Both the position numbers and the translations under genes were made by a program. The notes below the pieces were generated by a model. That model did not search any database. It had not been told where the DNA came from and saw nothing but the letters and a program-made list of their open reading frames with translations. This document shows, one piece after another, positions 1 through 8,961 of a stretch of 64,000 bases of DNA. The stretch covers positions 1-64,000 of the forward strand of contig CAZIUI010000005.1 in NCBI GenBank assembly GCA_964542585.1. The letters are read 5' to 3'. The first letter of the stretch is position 1, and every line of letters begins with the position of its first letter. The DNA is from CAYYUA01 sp964542585 (GTDB lineage: Bacteria; Bacteroidota; Bacteroidia; CAILMK01; CAYYUA01).

Positions 1-429
1 ATTTATTCCTCTCATTCACCGAATCTAACAAGTGTCAATTCATATACAAACATTTACCTGTAAAAATTTTTAAATCAGCAAGTGGGGTGGATTGTGGGTG
101 AGATAGCTATGCTAAGGAACAGGATAACAGGTTATTAACCTGCTTTGCGGCTAAATCCTTAATGACTTAAAGGAAAGCGCTTAAAGCATACCAAGGTGTA
201 TTATTGAGTAAGATGGATTGTCAAGCGTAAACAGGAGTCAAGTAGCTTCATCTAACCGTACTCAGCATTGGCTTTAAGTAGCGGTAGCCAATTAAAAGGA
301 TTAAGAACTTCACCTTCGGTTTTGTATGGGCAGGATGTCTTCAGCTGCTTTGTTCCAAATACCTAAAAAATGGTCGCTAAAACCGAGGAAATTTTTCCTA
401 TCATTTACACATTTAAAATTAAAAGGCAT
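1..429. other. Gene-free left edge
   Basis: No convincing coding frame is seen in these 429 bases. Short frames near the right end are antisense shadows of the DUF4837 gene. Two small inverted repeats are visible: CAGGTT-ATT-AACCTG at 128-142, and ATTGGCT/AGCCAAT at 267-273 and 286-292 with a 12-base loop. Neither has a following T run, so neither is a good terminator. The stretch is downstream of the minus-strand gene ending at 430. Confidence 0.5.
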
Positions 430-1596
430 TTAACCAGGCTTGCTGCGCTTGAAGGATCGCATGATGATTTCAATCCGTTTCATGAGGGGTTTTTTGTCCT
501 CTCCGGCTGCATACACAAAGCCATCTATAAACACAATTCGGTCGTTGGCTTTATCGGGGATGGCAAAAAGCCTGAAGGGCCCGCCCATGAAGTCATTTTT
601 CATGCGCCAGAGCCCTTTTAGGGTGTAAACCTGCTTATCGTTGATGGTTTGCTTTTCAAAAATCAGGGGAACATCGGTATACCGATCTTCAACCGCCATG
701 TATACACCCTCACCTGCACCTTCTACAAACTGTTTTGAAACCTGATTACGCACCTTCAATAACCCGTTTTTGGAAAGTAAAGCATTCGAATAAGGCTTTT
801 CATAGGTCATAACATTGGAAACGGTTTCGTCAGTATCCTGACTATACCAAGCAAAGTGATTGATGCCAGCTTTTTTCAATCGGGGATTGCTGGATCTACT
901 GAAGAAGGTTCGCTCTTTACTGTATCCCATGGGTAGCAGGAAGTAATAAGGGGCTTTGGTACGTAATTCATCTACCAATCCTTTTGCCGTACCCCCACTG
1001 TAGACCTTTTTTTCTAAAACCCTGTTCTCCTGCTTATTAAACCATTTCAAAATTGTGGACCGGTATTTCGGAAGGCTATCCAATAGAACATTGCGGGATG
1101 GTGCGGTAAGCATCATCGCAAGCTGAGGCTTGGCATGAACATCCCATTTGTGCCTGAGGCTGATGCCCTTGTTGCTAGCCATCCCCTGCAGTTCCTTTTG
1201 GTCAAAAAAATGCTCAGAGGCCACACGGTTTGTTCGTTTATCATTGGGGACTATTGAAAGCAGAAGAACGCTTTTGTGCCTACGATGTAGTTTGTTAAAA
1301 CCGTTTGCATTAACGTAAGAATTAATGAACCATGCCTCAGGCTGAGGAAGCGCTGGATAAGGCGTTCTGAAAATATTATTTACAGCGCGTTGCAGGGTGG
1401 AGTCTTTCCTGATTTTATCATTGACCATGAGTACCTCAAAATCTCCTCCTGATGATTCGGGCGTAAATTCATTATCCCGAACTTGGGCTACCTGTCGGCG
1501 GCCTCCCGTTTGATTTCGCTTGTCCTCCTGGTCACAACTTGAGATAACCAAGAAAACGAGCGATAGTAAGATCCCATTTTTTATCATATAACGCAT
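430..1596 (-). CDS. DUF4837 family lipoprotein
   Basis: Predicted 388-residue lipoprotein of unknown function. Residues 1-20 form a lipoprotein signal with lipobox ISSC, so C21 should be acylated. The rest reads like the DUF4837 family, found almost only in Bacteroidota: an N-terminal part with a VNDKIRKDSTLQ-type stretch near residue 60 and a C-terminal half ending in a VFIDGFVYAAGEDKKPLM-like segment. ATG at 1596 is used; a second in-frame ATG three codons later would also leave an intact signal. The gene is divergent from the aldehyde dehydrogenase, with a possible TAGATTTG promoter box at 1697-1690. The family name is recalled from sequence style; the lipoprotein call is directly visible. 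Confidence 0.75.
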   Translation of the reverse strand: MRYMIKNGILLSLVFLVISSCDQEDKRNQTGGRRQVAQVRDNEFTPESSGGDFEVLMVNDKIRKDSTLQRAVNNIFRTPYPALPQPEAWFINSYVNANGFNKLHRRHKSVLLLSIVPNDKRTNRVASEHFFDQKELQGMASNKGISLRHKWDVHAKPQLAMMLTAPSRNVLLDSLPKYRSTILKWFNKQENRVLEKKVYSGGTAKGLVDELRTKAPYYFLLPMGYSKERTFFSRSSNPRLKKAGINHFAWYSQDTDETVSNVMTYEKPYSNALLSKNGLLKVRNQVSKQFVEGAGEGVYMAVEDRYTDVPLIFEKQTINDKQVYTLKGLWRMKNDFMGGPFRLFAIPDKANDRIVFIDGFVYAAGEDKKPLMKRIEIIMRSFKRSKPG

Positions 1597-1672
1597 TGAT
1601 TAAGAACTGTTCAAAACTGAGGTTTTCCTGGTTTATAGACCTCATCGCAATTTTAATTAAAGCATGATTCAT

Positions 1673-1680
1673 TAGTTTTG
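1673..1680 (+). promoter_or_regulatory. Putative -7 box for aldehyde dehydrogenase
   Basis: TAGTTTTG matches the Bacteroidota -7 consensus TAnnTTTG and lies 22 bases before the ATG at 1703. It overlaps the 12-bp palindrome TTTTGATCAAAA at 1676-1687. No clear -33 TTTG is seen at the usual spacing. Confidence 0.35.
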
Positions 1681-1689
1681 ATCAAAAAT

Positions 1690-1697
1690 CAAATCTA
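1690..1697 (-). promoter_or_regulatory. Putative -7 box for DUF4837 gene
   Basis: Read on the minus strand this is TAGATTTG, a match to TAnnTTTG. It would give a leader of roughly 85-90 bases to the ATG at 1596. It points at the opposite box at 1673-1680, so the two transcripts would overlap. Confidence 0.3.
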
Positions 1698-1702
1698 ATA
1701 TC

Positions 1703-3247
1703 ATGTTCGAATCCAAAATTCAGGAAACCCTCCGAACTTTAGGCATACAAGAACACAATAATGCTGCCAGCAATGGCAGGGAGTGGTTAAGCGATGACCA
1801 GTCCGAAAGCATCACTAGCCATTCTCCCTCTGATAACCAGTCCCTGGCCACTTTTGCACTGACCACAACCTCACAATTTGATGAGCTGGTAAAACAAGCC
1901 CAGGAAGCCTTTTTCCACTGGCGATTGGTTACACCTCCAGAGCGGGGAGAGGTCATCAGAAAAATTGGTCTTAAACTGCGCGAATACAAAGAGGCTTTGG
2001 GAACCCTGGTGTCTATTGAAGCTGGAAAAATCTACCAAGAGGGGCTGGGAGAAGTACAGGAAATGATAGACATGGCTGATTATTGCGTTGGCCAGTCGCG
2101 TATGCTTTATGGCAAAACGATGGCATCCGAGAGGCCGAATCACCGGATGTTCGAACAATGGCACCCCATGGGTCCGGTTGGGATCATCACAGCCTTTAAT
2201 TTTCCAGTAGCGGTTTATTCGTGGAATACCTTCAATGCTATCATAGCCGGTGACCCTGTTATCTGGAAGCCTTCTGAGAAATCAACGCTTTGTGCCATAG
2301 CTGTTCAGAAGCTGGTTCAGGAAGTATTAGAAGAAGAGGATGTTCCAAAAGGTGTTTTCAATTTAGTGGCTGGGGATGCAGCTATTGGTCAGCGTATTGC
2401 AAGTGATGAGCGCGTGCCGATTGTTTCAGCCACGGGTTCTGTATCCATGGGGCGAAAAGTCGGACCAAAAGTTCAGGAACGATTTGGAAGATCAATTCTG
2501 GAGTTAGGAGGCAACAATGGCATTATAATTTCTCAGCACGGGGATTTGGAAATGGCGCTAAGGGCGACCCTATTTGGCGCTGTGGGCACGGCTGGACAGC
2601 GATGCACCTCAACTCGGAGGCTCATTATTCACGAATCCGTTTACGAAGCATTCAAAAATAAGCTTTTAAAAGCTTACGAGCAGCTTGAAATCGGCCATCC
2701 ACTCGATAGTAACACACTTGTTGGTCCGCTGATTGATCAACAGGCTCAGGATCAGTTTGAGCGGGCCCTTGAAAAGGTTCAAGAACAAGGGGGTAGTATT
2801 CTCCATGGAGGAGAGCCGGTTACCGTAAGTGGCTGTGAGGAGGGCAGCTACGTGAATCCTGCTATTGCTGAGGTAACCCCGGATTTACCCATGGTGAAAG
2901 AAGAAACTTTTGGTCCGCTGTTGTACCTCATGAAGTACAGCGATTTTGATGAAGCATTAGCGATTCACAATGATGTACCCCAAGGGCTCTCTTCCGGACT
3001 TTTCTCCCTGAATATTCAGGAGGTAGAAAAATACTTGTCAGCGGCAGGATCTGATGTTGGTATATCTAACGTCAATATTGCCACATCAGGAGCTGAAATA
3101 GGGGGTGCTTTTGGAGGCGAAAAAGTTACTGGAGGAAGCCGTGAGGCTGGCTCTGATGCATGGAAAAATTACATGCGCCGCCAAACCAATACCATCAACT
3201 ACGGAACGGATATGCCTCTAGCCCAGGGGATTCAATTCGGTGTTTAG
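1703..3247 (+). CDS. Aldehyde dehydrogenase, ALDH7 (antiquitin-like)
   Basis: A 514-residue NAD-dependent aldehyde dehydrogenase. The catalytic glutamate is E267 in LELGGNN and the nucleophile is C301 in GQRCTSTRRL. The GGNN and TSTRRL forms, together with the length, are typical of ALDH7/antiquitin enzymes that oxidise alpha-aminoadipic semialdehyde (L-piperidine-6-carboxylate) in lysine breakdown. That substrate is inferred from the family. The IWKPSEKS cofactor motif and the EETFGPLLY motif are present. It is a cytosolic, single-gene unit: divergent from DUF4837 and followed by a long inverted repeat at 3264-3314. Start ATG 1703 is the first in frame. Confidence 0.9.
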   Translation: MFESKIQETLRTLGIQEHNNAASNGREWLSDDQSESITSHSPSDNQSLATFALTTTSQFDELVKQAQEAFFHWRLVTPPERGEVIRKIGLKLREYKEALGTLVSIEAGKIYQEGLGEVQEMIDMADYCVGQSRMLYGKTMASERPNHRMFEQWHPMGPVGIITAFNFPVAVYSWNTFNAIIAGDPVIWKPSEKSTLCAIAVQKLVQEVLEEEDVPKGVFNLVAGDAAIGQRIASDERVPIVSATGSVSMGRKVGPKVQERFGRSILELGGNNGIIISQHGDLEMALRATLFGAVGTAGQRCTSTRRLIIHESVYEAFKNKLLKAYEQLEIGHPLDSNTLVGPLIDQQAQDQFERALEKVQEQGGSILHGGEPVTVSGCEEGSYVNPAIAEVTPDLPMVKEETFGPLLYLMKYSDFDEALAIHNDVPQGLSSGLFSLNIQEVEKYLSAAGSDVGISNVNIATSGAEIGGAFGGEKVTGGSREAGSDAWKNYMRRQTNTINYGTDMPLAQGIQFGV

Positions 3248-3263
3248 GAGAAATATTTAGACG

Positions 3264-3314
3264 GTCAAAAAAGAGAGAACCCGCTTTTGGCGAGGACTTT
3301 GCCTCTTTTTTGAC
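3264..3314 (+). terminator. Inverted repeat after aldehyde dehydrogenase gene
   Basis: A perfect 12-bp inverted repeat, GTCAAAAAAGAG at 3264-3275 and CTCTTTTTTGAC at 3303-3314, with a 27-base loop. It begins 17 bases after the stop codon. The T run lies within the right arm. It probably ends the aldehyde dehydrogenase transcript and insulates the suf operon. Confidence 0.55.
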
Positions 3315-3392
3315 ATTATTTAGAATTACAATAATTATCAACTGAGAAAACCTTTGGCCTGTGATTTTGGTTGTAAGGGTGAAGTGTCGTTA

Positions 3393-3434
3393 AAAACAAA
3401 ATGGTATTTTTAAAAATACCTTGTTTTAGGTATT
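3393..3434 (+). promoter_or_regulatory. Palindromic half-site array upstream of suf operon
   Basis: An 18-bp perfect palindrome, GGTATTTTT/AAAAATACC, occupies 3403-3420. Outer arms AAAACAA (3393-3399) and TTGTTTT (3421-3427) extend the pairing after a 3-base bulge. A third half-site GGTATT at 3429-3434 can pair instead with AATACC at 3415-3420. The array lies 122 bases before sufB. It could be an operator for an Fe-S or iron regulator or an RNA switch; no regulator gene is adjacent. Confidence 0.5.
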
Positions 3435-3555
3435 GTTTGTTTTTTTTAAAATTTGCAAGCACCTTAAACGCAAAGATTTTAATCAGCGTTAAAAAGCTAG
3501 CCTAGCTAGATTGTCGATCAGGAATTGTAGAATTACAAACTAAAAAGTTAGTAAA

Positions 3556-5010
3556 ATGGGCGTGTCAGAAAACGAACTTCTTGAAAAGTATACATCAAGA
3601 GATTATGAACACGGTTGGGTAACAAATATCGATGAAACGTATGCTCCCAAAGGGCTTAATGAAGATATCGTTCGTTTCATCTCGGATAAGAAGGGGGAGC
3701 CGGAATGGATGTTAGAAAAGCGACTTCAAGCCTTTCGCTATTGGTTGAAAGATGAAATGCCGAAATGGCAAAACGTATCATTTCCACCCATTGACTTCCA
3801 AGACATTTATTATTACGCTTCTCCAACAAAAGACAATGAAAAAAAACCTGAAAGCATTGACGAGGTAGATCCGGAACTGCTTAAAACCTATGAAAAATTA
3901 GGCATTCCGCTTGAAGAGCAAAAAGCCCTTACAGGAGTAGCAGTGGATGCTGTGATGGATAGTGAGTCTGTTTACACCACTTTTAAGGAAACCCTGGCTG
4001 AAGCAGGTGTTATATTCTGCTCTATTAGTGAAGCGGTTCACGATTATCCGGAACTCATTCAAAAATACCTGGGTAGTGTGGTTCCCTATTCTGATAACTT
4101 TTTCGCAGCGCTTAATTCAGCAGTCTTCAGCGATGGCTCTTTCGTGTATGTACCCAAAGGAGTCACTTGTCCTATGGAGCTATCCACCTACTTCCGCATC
4201 AATGCAGAAGAAACCGGCCAGTTTGAAAGGACTTTGATTGTTGCGGAGGAAGGCAGTTATGTAAGTTATCTTGAAGGTTGCACAGCCCCTCAAAGGGATA
4301 AGAATCAACTCCACGCAGCCGTAGTTGAAATTTATGCCCATAAAGATGCTGAAGTAAAATATTCCACCATCCAGAATTGGTATCCTGGTGACGCCTGGGG
4401 TAAAGGTGGGGTTTACAATTTTGTTACTAAGCGTGGATTGGCTGCGGGAGAAAATTCTAAAATCTCATGGACCCAAGTAGAAACCGGTTCAGCGGTTACC
4501 TGGAAATATCCTAGCTGTGTGCTTAAAGGTGATAATTCATCCGGTGAGTTTTACAGTGTAGCGTTAACAGCAGGCGCTCAGCAAGCAGATACCGGAACCA
4601 AAATGCAACACTTTGGCAAAAACACTAAAAGCCGGGTAATATCCAAGGGTATATCAGCTGGCAATAGTGAGAACAGCTACCGGGGATTGGTCAAATTCGG
4701 CAAGAACGCTACCAACAGTAAGAACTTTTCCGAGTGTGATTCCCTCCTGTTAACGGACACCTCTGGTGCCCATACGTTTCCTTATTTGGAAGTTGACAAC
4801 AAAACTTCCACTGTAGAGCATGAAGCCACAACTTCTAAGATTGGAGAAGATATCATGTTTTATTTCCAACAAAGGGGAATTGACGAGGAAACAGCTACTG
4901 CCATGATCGTGAATGGCTACGCCAAGGAAGTGCTCGATAAACTCCCAATGGAGTTTGCAGTAGAAGCGAGAAATCTACTGGCTGTAAGCCTTGAAGGCAG
5001 TGTTGGCTAA
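3556..5010 (+). CDS. sufB: SufB, Fe-S cluster scaffold subunit
   Basis: A 484-residue scaffold protein of the SufBC2D complex, on which [4Fe-4S] clusters are built in the cytosol. The C-terminal beta-helix core is well conserved, including the SECDSLLL segment with C394, equivalent to the essential cysteine of the E. coli protein, and the VEHEATTSKIGED segment close to the SufD interface. The N-terminus (YTSRDYEHGWVT) is normal. Length is close to the family norm. It is the first gene of the suf operon (B-C-D-S-E-T-bacilliredoxin). ATG 3556 is the only plausible start. Confidence 0.97.
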   Translation: MGVSENELLEKYTSRDYEHGWVTNIDETYAPKGLNEDIVRFISDKKGEPEWMLEKRLQAFRYWLKDEMPKWQNVSFPPIDFQDIYYYASPTKDNEKKPESIDEVDPELLKTYEKLGIPLEEQKALTGVAVDAVMDSESVYTTFKETLAEAGVIFCSISEAVHDYPELIQKYLGSVVPYSDNFFAALNSAVFSDGSFVYVPKGVTCPMELSTYFRINAEETGQFERTLIVAEEGSYVSYLEGCTAPQRDKNQLHAAVVEIYAHKDAEVKYSTIQNWYPGDAWGKGGVYNFVTKRGLAAGENSKISWTQVETGSAVTWKYPSCVLKGDNSSGEFYSVALTAGAQQADTGTKMQHFGKNTKSRVISKGISAGNSENSYRGLVKFGKNATNSKNFSECDSLLLTDTSGAHTFPYLEVDNKTSTVEHEATTSKIGEDIMFYFQQRGIDEETATAMIVNGYAKEVLDKLPMEFAVEARNLLAVSLEGSVG

Positions 5011-5029
5011 TTGTTTATACAACCCTCAT

Positions 5030-5061
5030 AACATTCCGGTTATTGGTTTAGCCGGGATGTT
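5030..5061 (+). promoter_or_regulatory. Hairpin between sufB and sufC
   Basis: AACATTCCGG (5030-5039) and CCGGGATGTT (5052-5061) form a 10-bp stem with one G-U pair and a 12-base loop. No T tract follows. It lies 20 bases after the sufB stop and 40 bases before sufC. It may act as a partial terminator or as an mRNA processing or stability element that sets the sufB to sufC ratio. Confidence 0.45.
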
Positions 5062-5100
5062 CACTTTGTTTACAACTAAATAAAATTTGCTTAAGTCGCT

Positions 5101-5862
5101 ATGCTATCAGTTAAAAATTTACAAGCTTCTATAGAAGAAAGCGCCATTCTTAAAGGATTGAACCTGGAAGTTAAACCCGGCGAAATTCACGCGATTATGG
5201 GTCCCAATGGCTCTGGTAAAAGTACATTAGCTTCCGTTCTTACCGGAAGGGATGAATACGAAGTAACAGAAGGCGAAGTTTTCTTTGAGAATCAGGATTT
5301 GCTACAAATGGAACCAGAGGATCGGGCAAGAGCCGGTCTTTTCCTCGCATTTCAATATCCGGTAGAAATTCCCGGTGTAACCATGACCAACTTCATGCGG
5401 CAATCCGTTAATGAGATCCGGAAAAGTCGTGGTCAGGAAGAAATGAAGTCCGCTGACTTTTTAAAGCTCATGCGGGAAAAAGCTAAGATGGTTGGTATCG
5501 ATGAAAAGATGATGAAAAGGGCTGTTAATGAAGGTTTTTCCGGTGGAGAGAAAAAGCGGAATGAAATTCTGCAGATGGCATTGATGGAACCTAAACTTTC
5601 CATCATGGACGAAACCGATTCCGGTCTCGATATCGATGCGTTGAAAACCGTGGCCAATGGCGTTAATCAATTAAGCTCAAATGATAACGCTTTTGTTATC
5701 ATTACCCACTACCAGCGCCTGCTAAACCATATAATTCCGGATCACGTACATGTGCTGTATGACGGAAAAGTAGTTAAATCCGGCGATAAAAACCTGGCTT
5801 ACGAGCTTGAGGAAAAAGGCTATGACTGGTTGAAGACGGAAATTGACGAGCAAGAAGCCTGA
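5101..5862 (+). CDS. sufC: SufC, Fe-S assembly ATPase
   Basis: A 253-residue soluble ABC-type ATPase that drives conformational change in the SufBCD scaffold. Walker A is GPNGSGKST at residues 34-42. The signature is the SufC-type FSGGEKKRNEI, and Walker B ends in MDETDSGLDIDAL. The switch histidine is in the ITHYQRLL segment. There are no membrane segments, as expected. It sits 90 bases after sufB with a hairpin between, and 45 bases before sufD. Start is ATG 5101. Confidence 0.97.
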   Translation: MLSVKNLQASIEESAILKGLNLEVKPGEIHAIMGPNGSGKSTLASVLTGRDEYEVTEGEVFFENQDLLQMEPEDRARAGLFLAFQYPVEIPGVTMTNFMRQSVNEIRKSRGQEEMKSADFLKLMREKAKMVGIDEKMMKRAVNEGFSGGEKKRNEILQMALMEPKLSIMDETDSGLDIDALKTVANGVNQLSSNDNAFVIITHYQRLLNHIIPDHVHVLYDGKVVKSGDKNLAYELEEKGYDWLKTEIDEQEA

Positions 5863-5907
5863 GCTAAACTTACCTTTTTCGCCTAACCTTTAAACTGCTT
5901 TTTAACT

Positions 5908-7245
5908 ATGAAAAGAAAGCCGGTCATTCGTGAGGATCTAAAAGAACAATGGGTATCAGAGTTTAACAACTTTGAAACCCAACTCAATGGTACCCGTGAA
6001 ACGTTAAAACCTATTCGGGAAGAAGCCATCCAATACTTTGAGCAACTTGGTTTTCCACACGTTAAGATAGAAGATTGGAAATATACAAGCCTGAAGAATG
6101 TCCTAAAACCAGATTACTTCTTGGGACATCAGGTTGCTAAGCCAGACGTAGCGCAGGATACCATTAACCAAGCCAAGGTTTCGGATATTCACACCAATCT
6201 GGTCGTGTTAATCAACGGAAAGTTTTCTGAGGAACACTCAAAACTTATTGATGGAGAGGACCAGCTTTATGTTAGAAGCCTTAGAAAAGCGCAGGTAGAA
6301 GCGCCACAATTTGTAGAGCAGCACATCGGCAAGTACCTGGATTACAAGCAAGATGGCATCTCAGCGCTTAGCACGGCTTTTATAGACGATGGGGTTGTAC
6401 TGCATGTGGGAAAAAACAAAGCACCGGAGTACCCCGTACAAATTATACATATCCAGGATGTTTCACAGCATAACCTTTTTATACAACCAAGAAACCTGTG
6501 GGTACTTGAGCAAAGTGCTGAGCTAAAGGTTATAGAAAACTTTCACTCGGTAGGTGATAACTACAGCTTTCTAAATTATACCACGGAAGGCCATGTTGGA
6601 GCTAATGCCCATCTAAAGCACTACAAGCTGCAGAATGATCAATTGAATGCTTACCAGGTTTCCCAAATAGAAATGGCTCAGGAGCAGGATAGTACGATCA
6701 GTAATTATACCACCACACTCGGGAATGGTTTCACGCGCAATAACACCAATTACCGGGTAAATGGGGAAAATTGCGAAACCAATCTTTACGGGCTTTACTT
6801 AACGGACGGTAAGCAGTTTGTTGATAACCATACCATTGTGGATCACAAGGTGCCGCGCTCTGAGAGCAATGAGCTCTATAAAGGCATCGTGGATGATCGA
6901 TCGGTAAGTGTTTTTAATGGAAAGGTATTTGTGCGGCCCAAAGCACAACAAACCAACGCCTATCAATCCAACAGGAATATTTTATTAGATGATCAGGCAA
7001 CGGTAAATGCTAAACCCCAGCTTGAAATTTGGGCGGATGATGTTAAGTGCAGTCACGGAGCTACTGCCGGTCAGTTGGATGAAAACCAGCTTTTCTACAT
7101 GCGAGCAAGAGGATTGGAATATGATCAAGCCCAATCCTTACTGGTTTATGCGTTTGCAGCTGAGGTGATAGCTTATATCGACATTGAACCTGTAAAAGAT
7201 TATATCAACGATTTAATTGCTAAGAAATTGAAAATCAGTTTTTGA
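5908..7245 (+). CDS. sufD: SufD, Fe-S scaffold subunit
   Basis: A 445-residue paralogue of SufB and partner in SufBC2D. The C-terminal core carries the SufD-type KVFVRPKAQQTNAYQSN segment and the CSHGATAGQLDE segment with the conserved histidine at the SufB-SufD interface. The N-terminal helical part (PHVKIEDWKYTSLKNV) is also typical. It lacks the SECD cysteine motif of SufB, so it is not a second SufB. Its TGA stop overlaps the sufS ATG by one base. Confidence 0.95.
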   Translation: MKRKPVIREDLKEQWVSEFNNFETQLNGTRETLKPIREEAIQYFEQLGFPHVKIEDWKYTSLKNVLKPDYFLGHQVAKPDVAQDTINQAKVSDIHTNLVVLINGKFSEEHSKLIDGEDQLYVRSLRKAQVEAPQFVEQHIGKYLDYKQDGISALSTAFIDDGVVLHVGKNKAPEYPVQIIHIQDVSQHNLFIQPRNLWVLEQSAELKVIENFHSVGDNYSFLNYTTEGHVGANAHLKHYKLQNDQLNAYQVSQIEMAQEQDSTISNYTTTLGNGFTRNNTNYRVNGENCETNLYGLYLTDGKQFVDNHTIVDHKVPRSESNELYKGIVDDRSVSVFNGKVFVRPKAQQTNAYQSNRNILLDDQATVNAKPQLEIWADDVKCSHGATAGQLDENQLFYMRARGLEYDQAQSLLVYAFAAEVIAYIDIEPVKDYINDLIAKKLKISF

Positions 7246-8498
7246 TGAGCAAGGCAGAGACGTTAGTGGAGCATGCAAAGGCTTTGAATGTGGAGCAATA
7301 TCGGGCGGATTTTCCCATCCTTCAACAAGAGGTTAACGGGAAATCGTTAGCTTATCTGGACAATGCTGCTACAACCCAAAAGCCCCAGCAGGTTATTGAC
7401 ACGCTGAACTGGTATTACACAGCAATCAATAGCAATGTCCATCGCGGTATTCACACCTTAAGTCAGCAAGCAAGTGAACATTATGAGGCGGTCCGCGGTA
7501 AACTTCAGCACTTCTTTGGAGCGGCCCATAAAGAAGAAATGATCTTTGTCCGTGGCACTACTGAAGGGATTAACCTGGTGGCTCAAACACATGGCAAACA
7601 GCAGGTTGGGCCCGGAGATGAAGTGCTTATCACAGGTATGGAGCACCATTCCAATATCGTTCCCTGGCAAATGCTGTGTGAGGAGAAGGGTGCTACCCTG
7701 AAAGTTGCTGATGTAACCGAAGATGGCGACATTGACCTGGATGATTACCAGCAAAAGCTTAGCGATAAGACTAAAATGGTTGCCTTCATCCATGTATCCA
7801 ATACCTTGGGTACGGTAAACCCAGCCAAGCAAATGATCCAAATGGCTCATAATGCTGGAGCCTCTGTTTTAGTGGATGGGGCTCAAGCACCCATGCACAT
7901 GGCCGTAGATGTTCAAGAGCTGGGTTGTGATTTTTATGTCATGTCTGCCCATAAAATATTTGGCCCCACTGGTATAGGCGTTCTTTATGGAAAATATGAC
8001 CTGCTGGATGCTATGCCTCCCTACCAAGGTGGAGGAGATATGATCGATACGGTCACTTTTGATGGTACCTCTTACAATGATGTCCCGTTAAAATTTGAAG
8101 CGGGTACGCCCAATATTGCGGATACCATAGCTTTCGGAAGAGCTGTGGAATATGTGCAATCCATTGGAAGAGATACCATCCAAGCTTATGAAAAAGAGCT
8201 TTTAGATTACGCTACGGTTGCTTTAAAATCTGTAGATGGGCTTAGGATTATTGGTCAATCCGAAGAAAAAGCAGCCGTCATTTCTTTTGTTTTTGATGAT
8301 ATACATCCGCAGGATGTAGGCATATTACTGGATCAGGAAGGTGTGGCAATTCGCACAGGTCATCACTGTACGCAGCCTTTGATGAGGCGTTATGACATTC
8401 CTGCAACTTCCAGAGCGTCTTTTGCATTTTATAATACAAAAGAAGAGGTGGATCAACTTGTAAAGGGTATCCATCAAGTTAAAAGCATATTTAGCTAA
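7245..8498 (+). CDS. sufS: SufS, cysteine desulfurase
   Basis: A 417-residue PLP enzyme that takes sulfur from cysteine as a persulfide and passes it to SufE. PLP lysine is K237 in MSAHKIFGPTG and the persulfide cysteine is C375 in RTGHHCTQPL, the group II (SufS) arrangement. ATG 7245 shares its A with the sufD stop and is preferred to the in-frame TTG one codon earlier. The stop shares a base with the sufE start. Both junctions imply translational coupling. Confidence 0.96.
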   Translation: MSKAETLVEHAKALNVEQYRADFPILQQEVNGKSLAYLDNAATTQKPQQVIDTLNWYYTAINSNVHRGIHTLSQQASEHYEAVRGKLQHFFGAAHKEEMIFVRGTTEGINLVAQTHGKQQVGPGDEVLITGMEHHSNIVPWQMLCEEKGATLKVADVTEDGDIDLDDYQQKLSDKTKMVAFIHVSNTLGTVNPAKQMIQMAHNAGASVLVDGAQAPMHMAVDVQELGCDFYVMSAHKIFGPTGIGVLYGKYDLLDAMPPYQGGGDMIDTVTFDGTSYNDVPLKFEAGTPNIADTIAFGRAVEYVQSIGRDTIQAYEKELLDYATVALKSVDGLRIIGQSEEKAAVISFVFDDIHPQDVGILLDQEGVAIRTGHHCTQPLMRRYDIPATSRASFAFYNTKEEVDQLVKGIHQVKSIFS

Positions 8499-8947
8499 TG
8501 GGCGGTGAAACCGAAGTTAAGCGATCTATCAATGAACTCCAGGATGAGATCATCGATGAATTTGAATTCCTGGATGATTGGACGGAGCGTTACAAGCACA
8601 TCATCGATCAGGGCCGTGACCTTGATAAATTAGATGATCAGTACAAAACTGATGATTTGAAAATAAAGGGATGTCAATCAAATGTGTACCTGCATGCCTT
8701 TCAAGAGCAAGGGAGGGTATATTTTGAAGCTGAAAGTGATGCTATGATTGTGCAGGGATTGATTGCCATGCTAGTGAAAGTGCTCTCAGGCCAAAAGGCC
8801 GAAGCTATAGCACAGTCAAACCTTTATTTCATAGACCAAATCGGTATGAAGGAGCACTTGTCACCAACCCGCTCGAACGGCCTGAATGCTATGGTAAAGC
8901 AAATGAAATTGTACGCAGCTGCTTTTCAGCAAAGAAATGAACAATGA
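8498..8947 (+). CDS. sufE: SufE, sulfur transfer protein
   Basis: A 149-residue SufE. It accepts sulfur from SufS on C59, in IKGCQSNVYL, and activates the desulfurase. Length and the C-terminal IGMKEHLSPTRSNG segment are normal for the family. The start ATG overlaps the sufS stop by one base (TAATG), so the two are probably made in fixed ratio. It is followed after 14 bases by the SufT-like gene. Confidence 0.95.
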   Translation: MGGETEVKRSINELQDEIIDEFEFLDDWTERYKHIIDQGRDLDKLDDQYKTDDLKIKGCQSNVYLHAFQEQGRVYFEAESDAMIVQGLIAMLVKVLSGQKAEAIAQSNLYFIDQIGMKEHLSPTRSNGLNAMVKQMKLYAAAFQQRNEQ

Positions 8948-8961
8948 AAATAGTTTAGCCT

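Noticed and set aside
370..628. Plus-strand short frames over the DUF4837 gene
   Set aside because: They are antisense to a well-patterned lipoprotein gene and their products look random.
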